Below are positions 20,865-32,721 of a DNA stretch of 64,000 bases, in pieces; position 1 is the first letter of the stretch, and every line of letters begins with the position of its first letter. The notes below the pieces were generated by a model. It did no database searches. It was given only the letters and a program-made list of their open reading frames with translations, and was not told where the DNA came from. The stretch is taken from assembly GCA_002049455.2 (NCBI GenBank), contig KV918883.1, forward strand, positions 115,433 to 179,432, in the 5' to 3' direction. The position numbers and the translations under genes are program-made. The stretch is from Porphyra umbilicalis. Lineage: Eukaryota; Rhodophyta; Bangiophyceae; Bangiales; Bangiaceae.

Positions 20865-21836
20865 GGTTGGCCGCTGGTTGCGTGGGGGAACGGAACAAAG
20901 GTCGCCGTTGGCATGGACCAGCGGGCTGTGGGGGAGGGGTGCATCGGCTGGCGCCGCCACCACCGCCGCAGCGGTGCTTTTTGCGGGCGTGCATCGGGTG
21001 CTGCTGCGCTGAAGGGAGCAGTGGACGTACCCGCGTGTTGTCTCGGCGTCGCAGGGGGAGAGGCGCAGCGTAGTGGTGTGCACACAGTACGGGAACCGCG
21101 GTGGAGGGCCCGTGCAGACATGTCTCTTTCCAGCAACCGTTGCGAGCGGCCGGGCTGAAGTGGTGATCCCGATGGTGATAGAGGGGCGCTGTTTCCGCTC
21201 GCAGCGTCCTGTCGTTGCCACTGTCGAGTCCGTACCACCGCAGCGGTCCTTTTGTTGTCTTTCCTTGTTCTGTTTTCTCTTACAAGATAGTCATGAGTGG
21301 CGAGGCTTTCGGCAACCTCATTCAGCTAAACAGCTCCTGCATCCTCATCTCTGCGCTCCCTGGATTGGTGCGACGATCATGAGGCCACTTCTCCACTCCG
21401 TACACCCGGTGGCTTGTTCGATAGACTCACTCAACAGCGCGGGAGCGATGCTACAGCCGTTCTCTCAAAAACCTCGCACGCCAACTGTTGCACCACTCTG
21501 ACAAATCGGCCTTCACGGGGTCGCAGAGGCCGATTTGTCAGAGTGGTGCAACAGTTGGCGTGCGAGGTTCTTGAGAGAACGGCTGTACAGTATGTAGAGC
21601 TATAGGTTGGAGGTTCTTGCCAATCACCGATGCGGAGCTCCCTGAGCTCAAGCAACCCAGGCACGAGCCGACGCAGCCAATCACAGCCAGTCCAACGTTC
21701 CACTCTGCGCAGAGCTGCAGCTGCGGAAATCGGTCGACTGCCCCCGCCGCTGATTGACACTGATGTGCGCTTCCCCGCGACGCCTTCCACGCGCAACCGC
21801 CCTGCAAGTGTCCCGTGCCCCGCCGTCCCCAGAAGG
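20865..21836. other. Intergenic with a foldback element
   Basis: No gene is supported. The notable content is the long hairpin at 21,452-21,588, listed separately. Confidence 0.5.
21452..21588. mobile_element. MITE-like foldback hairpin
   Basis: Two inverted arms of about 61 bases (21,452-21,512 and 21,527-21,588) match almost perfectly; I see one substitution in the TCTCAAAAACC/TCTCAAGAACC region. They are separated by a loop of about 14 bases. The ends read TACAGCCG...CGGCTGTA. Such short perfect hairpins are typical of foldback or miniature inverted-repeat elements. A structured RNA or small-RNA precursor is an alternative. I could not find a clear target-site duplication and no coding content is present. 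Confidence 0.75.
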
Positions 21837-23248
21837 ATGGCCGAGCCGACGTCACAGCCGACGCAGCCGGCGACCACCGCCTTTGCCACCGGCTTTACCA
21901 CCGCCGCCCGTCACGTTTCTCGCGGCCACCGACTGCCTCTGCTGCGGGCACCCCGCCTCGACTGCGCGGCCGTTGCGCGCCGCGGCCGCCGCCCTGCCGC
22001 CGGCGCCCCCACGGGCGGCTCGCCGACCATGGTCGCCACGTCCCCCCCTCCGCGAGACGCGTCTGCCCCCCTCCCCTCCCCCCCCCCCCCGTCGGCGGGG
22101 CCGACGGCGCCACCCCCCACCCCGGCCGCTCCCTCTTTGGCAACGCCGCCGAGGTGCTGACCCCGACGCCCCTCCCCGTCGCCGGCGCGCTCCCGCCGTG
22201 GCTAACCGGCACCCTCCTCCGCAACGGCCCCGGCACGTTTACCATCCCCCGCTCGGGCGGCCGCGATGACCTGCGCTTCACCCACTGGTTTGACGGCCTC
22301 GGCATCCTCCACCGCTTTGCCGTCGACGGCGCGTGCGGCTCCGTGTCGTACAGCGCGCGCAAGACGGCGGCGGAGGAGGAGGCGCGCCTCGCGGGGGGGG
22401 CGCCCCTCGGCACCACTTTTGGCCAAGACCCCTGCGGGGGGGTGTTTGCGCGCGTGCGCAGCGCGTGGGCGGGGTTGGTCAATGACCGCACCAATGTCAA
22501 TGTGAGCGTCGGTACGTATGGGCGGCCGGCGGGCGCCGCCACCGCCACCGCCACCGGCGCCGCCGTCGCCGCCGCCGGTGCGCCCGTCTATGCGCGCACC
22601 GACGGCAACGTGCTGTTGCAGGTGGACCCCGACACCCTCGCGGTGACCGACCGCACGAGCTACCAGGTGGCCAACGGGGCGCTCAAGGGCCCCCTCTCGT
22701 CGGCGCACCCCGAGACGTGCCCGACCACGGGGGACTCGTACAATTTTACTCAAGAATTTGGGGCGGCGGGTGCGACCTACCACGTCTTTTGCGTGCCCGC
22801 CGACGGCGGCCTGCCGGCGGCGTACGAGGTTGGCCGCTTCTCCGGGCCGCCCTCGTACATCCACTCGTTTTTCCTCACCAGCCGCTACGTGGTGCTCGCC
22901 GCGTGGCCGGCCGTGTTCCGCCCGCTGCGGATGTTGTGGGACGGCAGCGTCGCCGACGCGATCGACTTCGAGGCGGGGCAGCCGACGACCTTTCACGTCT
23001 TGGACCGCCGCCGCCCGGCCGCGGGCGGCGCCGCCGCACCCCCGCCGCCAGTGGCCACGTACACGGGGCCGGCGCAGTTTTGCTTCCACACCGTCAATGC
23101 GCACGATACGGCGGCGGGGGACGTGTCGTTGACGCTGTGCTACTACCCCGACTCGGCGATTATCAAGGACTTGGCGCTGGGGAAGCTGGCGTCGGCGCCG
23201 GCGCGGGACTTTCACAAACCCCGCCTCGTGACGTACACGTTGCCCGAC

Positions 23249-23285
<37 letters not shown>

Positions 23286-23770
23286 AGAAGGCTGGCGGCC
23301 GCAAAAAGGCCCAAATCCCGTCCGCCCCCGCGGTGGGCCCCATGTTTGGGAGCGAGCAGCACCTGGAGCTGCCGCGCATCAACCCCGCCTATGCCACGCG
23401 CCCGCACACCCACACGTATGGTGTGTCGTACACGGCGGCGGATGCGGGGCGGTCCAACTTTTATTGGAATGCGCTCGCCAAGGTCAGCGCGCCGCCGGGC
23501 GACGACGCACCGCCGCCGGCGGTCGTGGAGTGGTCCGAGGCGGGCTGCTACCCGTCCGAGCCCGTGTTTGTCGGCCGCCCGGGCGCGACGGCCGAGGACG
23601 ATGGGGCGGTGTTGAGCGTGGTCGTCGACGTGGCCCGCCGCCGCACCTTCCTCCTCGTCCTCGACGCAGCGTCGTTTACCGAGGTGGCCCGCGCCCAAGT
23701 CGATGCCGTCGTGCCGCTGACCTTCCATGGTACTTTTTTGAGGGAGGAACAGGCGGCGGCCACGGCATGA
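21837..23770 (+). CDS. Carotenoid cleavage dioxygenase (RPE65 family)
   Basis: The conserved body runs in one frame from about 22,090 to the stop at 23,770. It carries the four Fe(II)-binding His of the family in order: in AHPETCP (22,706), YIHSFF (22,862), FCFHTVNAHD (23,087) and LTFHGTF (23,726). An N-terminal LPPWLTGTLLRNGPGTF motif starts the beta-propeller. The enzyme cleaves carotenoids or apocarotenoids with O2. The N-terminus is in another frame. ATGs at 21,837 (MAEPTSQPT...) and 22,029 (MVATSPPP...) lead into the body only if the frame shifts within the 13-C run at 22,078-22,090. I treat this as a sequence error, although a short intron is possible. The Ser/Thr/Arg/Ala-rich leader from 21,837 would suit a plastid transit peptide. 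Substrate and CCD/NCED subtype are not determinable here. Confidence 0.87.
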
Positions 23771-23911
23771 GGGGTGGGGGTGCGGACGACGCCCACGTCG
23801 GTGCTGGTCGCCCGCGCGACGGCGCCACTGGTGCGAGACGCTCCGCGCCCCCCCTCTGCCCCTCGCGTCGGGCCGTGGCGGGGCTTGCGCGCCCTCCCCC
23901 GCCCCTCTGAT

Positions 23912-24545
23912 TTAGGCCGCAATAAACTCGAGCCGCACCCCCGCCGCTTGCACCATCATGTGGCGGACGCCCATGCCCTTGAGCTCCTCGGGCCCAAACT
24001 CGACCGACACGCCGGCGGCGGCTTGGAGCTTGTCCGCGAGCGCGTTGAGGGCGCCGTCCCCGCCGGCGACGCGAAGCGACAGGTGGTGCAGCCCGGCCGC
24101 CGTGCGGCGGTTATGAGGGGCCGCACCAGCGTCGGCTTGCCACAGGGTGATCATCGTGGCGCCGTCCGAGATGAAGGCGGAGGGGTAGGACTACGGGGGG
24201 GGGGGGGGGGGCAAGAAGCGGGGCGGACACGCCGCAGAAGACCAGCGGAGGGGATTGCATGTAGACGCCGTAGCGCCGATCGAACCAGAGTGGTGAGCCA
24301 GCGTGAGTATCAATGCCCGCAAGTTACCAGGCCGGCCGGACGTACTCAACGGTCGCCAGTTGACAGTGTCACAGCAGAGTAGGTGGTTTACCCCGCGGAC
24401 CGGCCTGGAACGAAAAGAGTGAGCCACGTACGTCATACCCGCCAACCTTGGTATAGCCAAGCACGTCTGTGAAAAATGCAAGTGCCGACGTCAGGTCGGG
24501 CACGGTCAGCCCAACATGGTGCACGCCCGCCGTCAAAGGAGCCAT
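23912..24545 (-). CDS. VOC/glyoxalase-like protein, two exons
   Basis: Exon 1 is 24545-24432 (38 codons) and exon 2 is 24190-23912. The intron has a GTACGT donor and GTAG acceptor, phase 0, and contains a 17-G run. The 130-residue product shows the two beta-alpha-beta-beta-beta halves of the vicinal-oxygen-chelate fold. The first half starts AGVHHVGLTVPDL and continues across the junction to MITLWQ; the second starts AGLHHLSLRV and ends VRLEFIAA. The metal-ligand pattern His, Gln, His, Glu fits a lactoylglutathione-lyase/bleomycin-resistance/dioxygenase-type member. The precise reaction cannot be assigned. No targeting signal is seen. It converges with the dioxygenase gene (3' ends 141 bases apart). 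Confidence 0.85.
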
Positions 24546-25265
24546 TGCGGACAAGGGTGGCGGGTGGGGAGGGCGAGGGTGGTGGCTGCGAACGGCAGAC
24601 GACGTGATGTTGCGGGTAGGCGGGTGGTGGTCAAGCAAACGGCGGGGTTGGCCTATGCCGCATCTCAGGGTGGCAACGCCAGGCGAGGCATATGTATGCA
24701 CCCAGGACGGCTGCAAGGGCCCGACCCGCCGCCGATGGAGCCAGACCGCCCGCCACGTGATGGAAGGGAGCGTAGGTCGAGGCGAGAAAATCTCAGCTGG
24801 TGCACGTGGGAGGAGATGGTCAGACGCCACGAAGCGGAACATGCGAGCGGTCACACGGTGAGCGGGCCTTCTGGCTAACAACGCTGAGCTCTCAGTGTGT
24901 CGTTGATCCATGTAGCACCCTTACAATACAGGTGTCCAACATTTCCCACTCAGTTCATGGTGAAGTTCTCGCTTCATGGTTCGCAATTGGTCCGTGGGAA
25001 AGGCGGCCAGTTGCAGAGGACGAGCAAACGGCGCGGCCGACGTTTGCTAGGCCGACGCGCCCAGCCGTCCTCCCTTGGTTCACCACGACCCCCGCCGACG
25101 TCTTTCGCCACTCTGCTGCTGCTGCCTCCGTTACCGCCGCACCCCCCTGCTTGGCCGCCTGCTGGCCGTGGTGCCGCCTCGTTGCTGTCTGCCGCGGTAC
25201 CGTCCCGTCGCTCTCTGTCTTGCGCGGCGGGACTCTGCGCGGGAACCCCCCCGGTCGCTGCCACC
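24546..25265. other. Divergent promoter region
   Basis: This gap lies between the starts of the VOC gene (minus) and the cytochrome b5 gene (plus). No gene is supported. It should contain both promoters; I see no clear TATA box. Confidence 0.4.
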
Positions 25266-26402
25266 ATGGGCACCGTCGCCGTGGAGGCGTCGGCGGACAC
25301 ACTGTTTGACATGGCCGAGGTATGGGTGGAGGGGGTTTGGTTGCTACTGTGGCTCCATGGTGACTGCGTGGAAGGGACAGCGCCGGTCTCTGTTTGGGAC
25401 GGGCGGGGCTGCTGGAGGGGGCGCGGCGTCAAACCGACCATAGCCAGGCTGGAGGGGGTAGACGCTGCCTTTTGGTGCTGTACTGTTGTTTTTTCTGGTT
25501 CCATCTTTTTTTTCTACAACTTCGTGCTGCAGTCGCTGACGTGTTTGCCTCTTTCCTCCTTCACTCTCGTTTTTTCTTTTTTTTGCTCGCACGGTGGGGG
25601 CTGCGACCGGCATTGTGGCGGCGACCCGACCAGGTGGCCAAGCACGCCTCGAGCCGCGACTGCTGGCTGGTCATCTCGGGTGGCGTCTACGACGTGACGT
25701 CCTACCTCGCCGAGCACCCCGGCGGGGAGGACGTCATGCTGGACATGGCAGGTGCGTTTGCGGCGTCGCGCAACCGCGTGCCGCCCATCCCCGTTCGCCC
25801 GCCCCGCAGCCCTCCCCCAGACGAGGCGTTTCTGGCGCTACGGCGCCACCACCACGCAACAGCGCGTAAAGTTCCTGGTACTGACACGGCCGCCCGCGCC
25901 TGCCCTCCCCACCGCCCCCGCCGACCGGTTCACCCGGGTGGTTCCCCCCCCCTGGCATCCTTCCTTGTTCGTCCCCCCCCTCACAGGCAAAGACGCCACC
26001 AACGAGTTTGAGGACGTCGGCCACTCCCCCGACGCGGTCGAGCAGCTGCGGCACCTGCGCGTCGGGTCGGTGCTCGCCACGACCGCCGCGTCGGTGGCGG
26101 GCGGCGGCGGCGGGACCAGTGCCGCCTCTGCCGCCTCTGCCGCTGCCGCCGCCCCGACCAGTTTGCGCCTCGGCGCCGGTGGCGCGAGCGCCGCCGACGC
26201 GGACGGCGCCGCCGCTGCCGGCGGCCGCGCGCCCGCGTCGGCCGCCGCCGCCGGCGCGGCGGTGGCGGCGGCCAAGGCGCCCTCCCGCGCGGGCGACGCG
26301 GCGCGCGCGCTCGCCGCCACCGCCGCGGTGCTGGCGCTCGTGACCGCCGTCATGGCCGCGCGGCGCTACGTGGCGACGCTCTACTGGCAAAGAAAGGCCT
26401 AG
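25266..26402 (+). CDS. Cytochrome b5, tail-anchored, three exons
   Basis: Exons are 25266-25319, 25634-25751 and 25987-26402, with donors GTATGG and GTGCGT and acceptors CCAG and ACAG. Phases join exactly to give 195 residues. The heme domain is clear: KHASSRDCWLVISGGVYDV, then EHPGGEDV with axial His46, and FEDVGHSPDA with axial His70, the 24-residue spacing seen in the family. A Gly/Ala-rich linker of about 65 residues precedes a C-terminal hydrophobic segment (about 164-184) ending in a short basic tail, so it should be a tail-anchored ER (or other membrane) electron carrier for desaturases and other oxidoreductases. The first exon is tiny and its ATG sits in a CCACC context. Confidence 0.93.
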
Positions 26403-28405
26403 GCCCCCGCGCGCGCGGGCGCGGGCGGGGTGGGGGTGGGGTGGGGGTGAGGGTGGGGGTGGGGGTGGATAGGGGCGCGGGCAGAACGGTCCCGCCGCGG
26501 CTCGGCCGCCCGCCGGCCGCGCGTCACGGCTATAAAGCGGGCCTGCCACACGGTTGCATCCGCACGCGGGCCGGGTGCCGACGGGCGCCGGCCGGCGGGG
26601 CCGCGCGCCGCGCGCCACAGCCGACCGGCCGCTGCCGGCGGCGGCGCGCGCGCGCGCCCGCCGACCGCCCGCCACCGCTCAGTCGCGGAGCCCCACGGCC
26701 GGCCACGCGTCCCCTCCCCCCCCCCCCCGCCGCCCACTCGGCGGCCAAGTCGGCTTCCGCCGCCGCCACCGCCGCCGCACCCGCCGACCCATACACCCGC
26801 CGGCGGGCGGGGGCGGCCGGCGGGGGTCCCCCGTCCCCGACCGACCGGATTTCCCCCGCGACGCCGCCCGCGCGCGCCGCCCGCCCGCCGCCGACGCCGC
26901 CGGCGGGGCTCGGCGCGCACCCTGCGGCCGCGCCCGCCGCCGCGGGGGCGGCCGACGCTGCCGCGGCGGCGGTCGCCGCCCGCTCCGCCCGCCGCACGGC
27001 GGAGCGGCGGGCGGCGGCGGCGGCAAAGCGGGCGGCCCAGGCGGGGTCCATCTGCAGCACCGTGTCCCCACCATTGCCGTCGCTGCTGTCGCCGTCCTGG
27101 CCGGCGCTGTCGGCACCGCCGCCGGCGCTGTCGGCACTGCCGCCGTCGCTGCGGCTGCCGACGGAGTCGGCACCGCCGCCGTCGCTGCTGCGGCCGCCGC
27201 CGACGGCGTCGCCCCGGCGCCGACCTTTCACAGGGGCACCCGCCGCCGCCACCGCCCGACGCGGGTCATGACCCGTGCCCGCCCGCCGCGGGCCGTGGCG
27301 GGCAGCGTCGCTCGCCGCCGCCGCGGCGGCCGCCCCCCCATGTCTGGCGGGCGGTCGCTGAGCCGCCTCGGCGGCCGCCGCACCCGCCGGCGCCGCCAGT
27401 GTCGTGACCGCCCACCCGCCGCCGCCGCCGCCGCCGCGCGCAGCGGCGGGCGGGTGCGCGGCGGCGACGGCGTCGGCGGCGGCGGCCACGCCCGCCCAGC
27501 CGGCGGCGTAGCCGGCGGCCCAGCCGGCGGCGGCGGCGGTGGCCCAGGCGGTGGCCGGCGTAGATGGGGGGGGGGGGGGGGGGGCCTGCGCCGGGGGGGG
27601 GGCGCCAGGGGGGGGCCGGGGCACCGCGGCGGCGGCGTGGCGACCGTGGGGGGGTGGGGGGGGGCTCCATGGCGGAGGGCGGGGGGGGGCGGGGGGCGGC
27701 GGGGGGGCGTGCCGTGCGCGACGCCGCGGCGGGCCGACGGGGTCGCGGGCGCGGCACACACGGCGTCGCGTGGATCAGGTGAGAGGGCGAGTCAACGACG
27801 CTCCAACCAACTTTGCGATTGAAGCGATCGATTCGAGCGAGTCGGTCCGGCGAATGCCAAATCGCTGGTGTACTTCTGTATTGCCGAGTCCACAAGTAGG
27901 TACTGCTGACAGTCTGCGGGATCGAGCAGCCAGTGGCCGTGGCCGTAATGCAGCGCGGGGACCCACCTCGGCGGGGCGCGTGCGCACGGCGTGTGTGGTC
28001 GAGTACAGGCGGCCACACCGCCGACACGCCCTCCCTCGGACCTGGTTGCGCATCGGCACTCGTCCCCCCCCCCCCACCCCTCCGCCTCGGTCGCGTCTAC
28101 ATTGGCGCTGCCGACCGCCACGGTGCTCGGCTGGTTGTGCTCGTGTCGCCACGCACACGCCGCTCCCGGTCGCGCGCGCGTTCGCGCGCGCGCTCCCCGG
28201 GATCTCTGTTTTGCGGTCGGCGGTGGTGGTGGCAGTGGGAGGGACCGACTGACCGACTCACCGTTGCTTTCTTTTTTTGGGAGGGAGGGGGGTGGGTGTA
28301 CCCGCCTGCATCGGTTGAGAGTCGCCACGGGCAAGTCCGATTTGCCCCGAGGGGCACTGCTGAGCAAGCAGCCGACGGCCGCCCGCGTCGACCGCGGCCG
28401 CAACG
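26403..28405. other. Unresolved GC-rich intergenic region
   Basis: The region includes a TATAAAG at 26,530 and a 19-G run at 27,566-27,584. A minus-strand frame (about 26,530-27,759) encodes a segment with coding-like character (KGRRRGD, then Ser/Asp/Gly-rich, then MDPAWAARFAAAAARRSAVRR). That frame has no early ATG and I recognise no family, so I do not call it a gene. The last part should include the SEC31 promoter. Confidence 0.35.
26530..27250 (-). CDS. Possible hypothetical protein, 3' part
   Basis: This is a minus-strand open frame whose product goes from a basic patch through a Ser/Asp/Gly-rich segment to an Ala/Arg helical stretch (MDPAWAARFAAAAARR...), and later VYGSAGAAAVAAAEADLAAEW. 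The charge patterning looks more like a real nuclear protein than random GC translation, but there is no ATG at the beginning, no domain, and competing frames on the plus strand. Upstream exons would be required. Confidence 0.2.
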
Positions 28406-31400
28406 ATGGGGATCGTCGCGGAGCTGCCCCGCTCCTCGGAACTGGCATGGGCACCCTCTGGCACGGGCGCGATGCTCGCCGCCGCCCCCGCGGCCGACAT
28501 CTTTGACGCCTCCTTTGACGCGGGCGGCCGCCTCGAGTTGCTCGCGCTCGACGTGCACGCGCCGGCGCTGCGCCTTCGCGCGGCGGCGCCGTGCCCCGAG
28601 CGCGCGCACGCGGTCGCGTGGGGCGCCCCGTCCACCTCCCCCGGGCTGGTGGCGGCGGCGCTCGAGGGCGGCGCCGTCACCGTGTGGGACGCGGCGGCGC
28701 TGCTGCGGCTGCCGCTGTCGGCGGCGGCCGACGGGGGCGGCGGCGGCACGGCGGCGTCGGCGGCGGCGGCGGCGACTGTCGTCTCGGCGGGGGCGGGCGC
28801 GCACGCGGGCGCCGCGCGGGCGGTGGAGTGGAACCCGCGGGTGCCGACGCTCCTCGCGTCGGCGGGCGACGACGGGCACGTGCTCGTGTGGGACTTTGGG
28901 CGGGGCGCCGCCGCCGGCGGCGCCGTGACGCCCCTGACGCCCGTCGGCGTGGCGCCGTCGCCGCCGGGCGTGGCCGGCGCGGACGCGCCCGCCGGCGCGG
29001 CGCCCGCCAAGGAGGCGATGCTGTGCGTCGGGTGGAACCGCCAAATGCAGCAGATCCTCGCGGGCGGCGGCGCCGCGGGCGTGACGGCCGTGTGGGATTT
29101 GAGACAAAAGCGGCGGGTCATTGCGCTGCGCCACCCGCGGGGGCGGTTGACCTGTTCGGGGCTCGCGTGGTCCCCGACCGTCGCGACGCAGCTGCTGACG
29201 GCGAGCGCCGAGCGCGGAGCGCTGTTGTGGGACCTGCGCAACGCGACGGCGCCGCTGCGGTCGCTGCGGCACCACCGAGCGGGGATTGCCGACGTGTCGT
29301 GGTGCCTGCAAGACGCGGGGCTGCTGCTGACGGCGGGGCACGATGGCGCCACGTCGGTGGTCGACCCCGCGTCGGGCGACGTCCTCTCCAACGTCTCCCA
29401 TGTGGGGGGGGGGGCGACGGCGGCGGCGCCGGCGGCGGTGGCGGCGGCGGCGCCGGCGGCGGCAATGACGGCGGCGACACGGACAGCCTCGACGGCGGCG
29501 TCGTGCGCGGGGACTTTGGGGTGGCGTGGAACCCGCGGCTGCCCGGCGTGTTTGCCACGGCGAGCCGCGACGGGCGGATTGCGGTGCAGTCGCTCCTCAC
29601 CGCGTCCGTCGCGTCGTCCGTGTCGTCGGCGACCGCGTCGGCGCTGTCGACGGCGTTTGGCGGGGAGTTTGTGTCGGGCGCGACCGCCGAGTCGCCGCGC
29701 GTCAACGCCGCCGTCGCCCCCGGGGGCGCCCTCATGGCCCGCAGCCCGGTGTGGCTCGCCCGCCGCGCGTGCCTCACTTTTGGGCCCTGCGGCCGGCCGG
29801 TGGCGGTGGTGCACCGGGCGGCGGCCAAGGGCGCCAGCCCGACCAGCGTCGTCCGGCTGCACCCGCGGGTGCAAACGGAGGAGCCGTTTGTGTCGGCGGC
29901 GCTCGCGTTGGAGCGGGACATTGGGGGCCCAGACGCGGACCTGGCCTCCCTCGCCGCCTATTGCGACGAAAAGGCCGAGAATGTGGGGGAGGATGGGGGC
30001 GACGATGGGCCCGTGGAGCGGGCCAGCTGGGCGCTCCTCGCGCTGCAGCTGCGGCCAAACGCGCGGCAACAGCTGCTCACGCACCTCGGCTTTTCGGTGC
30101 CCGCGGCGGCGGCGGCGGCGGCGGCGGCGGCCGACCATGGGGTCATCGGGCTCGCAGCGTCACCCCCGCTGTGCACCATGTCGGGCGACGTGGCCGAGTC
30201 GGGGGCCGCCCCCCTGTCGCCGCCACCCACGCAAGATGATGGCTACCCGCACCAGTCGCCCGCCCGCGGGGTGCCCCTGTCCCCGGTGCCGACGTCGGCG
30301 ACACCCCAGCTGGCCACCAACTTGGACGGTCCGGCGCCGTGGGATATGCCCGACGCGGCCGGCGGCGCGCCGCCGACCGTGTCGGGACTCGGCAGCATCC
30401 TGGACGCGGATCCGGCGGGCGCGTCGGCCAACTCGTTTGGCGACGGTGGCGGTGGGGCCAACGGGGAAACCCCGTCGGCAGGTGCCAAGGGCGACACGGC
30501 CCAGATGGGCGGTGAGGGAGGGGACGTGGACGTGCTTTCCGCCGCCAACATCAACGTGGAGGACGCTGCGGCGGTCGATCTCTTTGTCTCCCGCGCCGTG
30601 CTGGTCGGGGACTTTGCGGCGGCGGTCGACGCGAGTCTCCGCACTGGCCGCTACGCCGACGCGCTGCTGCTGGCCCGCCGCGGGGGTGACGACCTGTGGC
30701 ACCGCGCGGCGGACGCGGTCATGGGCACGTCCCCCCCCCCAGCGCCGACGGCCGCACTGGCTGCCGCGTCTGCGGCGGTGGCCGGGCACGTCAGCCTGGA
30801 GCGGGCGGCCGACTGGCGCGACGCGCTCGCCGCTGCGGTCACCTTTTCGGGTGGCCTGGAGTTGTCCGCGTCGGCCCGTGCGATCGCCGCCCAAATAGTC
30901 GAGGGCAAGGACGCGTCCCTGTCGGGTGACGCGGCCGCCGAGGCGGCCGTCACCTGTTACATTGCCGCTGGTGATACGGCCGCGGCGGCGGGCATTTGGT
31001 TGTCCTCCCTCTCGTCGTCGCGCACAGCGTCGCGCCTGCCCGAGCTGACCGCCGCCGTGGCCAAGATCCGCCTCCTCTCGGCGGCCGTGTGTGCGGGGCG
31101 CGGCGAAACGCATGACCTCGGCTCCGTGCGCGCCCTGGACGCCACGTCGACGTCGGCGCTTGTGGCGTTTGGCCGCACGCTGGCGGCGGCGGGGCAACCG
31201 GGTCTGGCCGTCGCCTACTTTGCCAACATCGAGTCGGCGGCGGACGATGCGGACCTGGCCCGCAACGCGGCCGTCCCCGCGTACGCCCCAGAGCCGGCGG
31301 CGGCGGAACCAGCAGCGTACGGCGGTCAGTCGCAGCAGTACGGGCAGCCGCAGCAGCCTTCGTACGGGCAGCCGCAGGCAGCGGGCTTTGGCCAACCGTC

Positions 31401-32721
31401 GCAGCCGGGCTTTGGCCAGCCGCCTCCGCAAGCCGCGTCGGCGGGCTACGGGCGGGTCGCTGGGGGCTTCGCACCGGCCGGCCAGTTTGCGGGCAGCGGC
31501 TTTGCGTCTTCGCCAGGGGGCGGTGGCTTTGGCGCGCCTGCCGCCAATGGCTTTGCCAACGGACCGCCGCAAGACGGGGGTGCCAACTACTATGGGGCGC
31601 CGCCGCAACCGTCGACGCCCGTGCGGGCACCGGCCTTCCAGCCCCCTCCGCCGCCGATTATGGCTCCGACGATGCCGATGGCACCGCCCCAATCCTTTGG
31701 CTCCCCGGCCCCGCCGATTGGGATGGCGCCGGCTCCCCCGTCGTGGGGCGCGCCTGCGCCAGCGGCGCCGACGCTGCCGCCCATGCCGCTTGCCCCAGCC
31801 GCAGCGGCGATGCCAGCCGCCCCACCTGCGGGCGGCGGATTTGGCGGACCGCCTCCGCAGTTTGGGCAGGCCGCCTCGCCGGCGGCGCCCGCCTTCCCTC
31901 CGCAGCAGCCGGCGTACACGCAGCCGACCATGCCGGCAATGCCGACGCTGCCGCCGCCGATGCCCTCGTTTGGCAGCGACGCCGCTGCTGGGGGGGGTTT
32001 CGGCTCCGCCCCGAACGCCATGTCGTCGATGCCCCCGACAATGTCTGGTGGCGCGCCGTCCCTACCCCCTCCTCCGCCGCCGCCGCCGCCAAGCGACGGA
32101 TCCGCTGCGTCAGGGGGTGCAGCGTACAACCCCAACGCGCGAGCGCGTGTTGGTGGCGACGGCGGTCGCCCGCGCCTCCCCCCGTCGGCCGAAGTGGCCG
32201 GCATCGTGCGGCGCCCCGCCGGCACGCCGGGTGCGCCGGGTGCGCCAGGGGTGGGGATGAGCCGCTCCTCGTCGGCGTCGTCGGCGCTTGGTGCCCTAAG
32301 CGTGACCGGCTCGGAGGCGGGGGCGGGTGGTGGCGGTGGCAAGGCGACGGTGGCGTCCTTCCCGGCGGTCGCCGTCGATGCGGCCGACGTGTCGGCCGTC
32401 CCGCGGGAGCAAGCGGCGATCCCTCGCGCGCTCTGCGGCGCCTTTTCGTACACGGCGCAGCTGAGCGCCGCGCCCGTCTTCCGCCGCAAGATGGACGACG
32501 TCAGCCGCAAACTCGGTCGTCTGCTGTCGGCGCTCAACGCGGGGGCGGTGGACGCGTCGGTCGTCACCCACCTGCTGCGTCTGGCAGGGGCGTTGGAGAA
32601 GGGGGATTATGACGAGGCGGCGGCAGTCGTGCAGGTGCTTACGCGGGAACACTGGGACGAACATGGGAGCTGGATCCAGGCGTTGCAGCGGCTGATCCAG
32701 AGCGCCCGCACGGGGCGGTAG
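28406..32721 (+). CDS. COPII outer-coat protein Sec31
   Basis: The gene encodes about 1438 residues if one base is missing from the 11-G run at 29,404-29,414, where the frame changes. Residues 1-333 (to the G run) and the following ~50 carry WD40 repeats (GAVTVWDAA, GHVLVWDF, VTAVWDLRQK, GALLWDLRN, FGVAWNPRLPG). After a low-complexity stretch comes the alpha-solenoid (DLFVSRAVLVGDFAAAVDASL, ALLLARRGGDDLWHRA). A long Pro/Gly/Gln-rich linker (about 31,300-32,110) precedes a conserved helical C-terminal domain ending in DEHGSWIQALQRLIQS. This WD40-solenoid-Pro-rich-helical order is diagnostic of Sec31, the Sec13 partner that forms the outer cage of ER-exit COPII vesicles and stimulates Sar1 GTP hydrolysis through its Pro-rich part. 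No intron is needed. The frame change most likely reflects a homopolymer error. Confidence 0.9.

Noticed and set aside
19191-21221. 676-codon minus-strand open frame
   Set aside because: It lies antisense to the short-chain dehydrogenase, starts at a non-ATG codon and has the Arg/Gly/Pro composition of a high-GC shadow frame.
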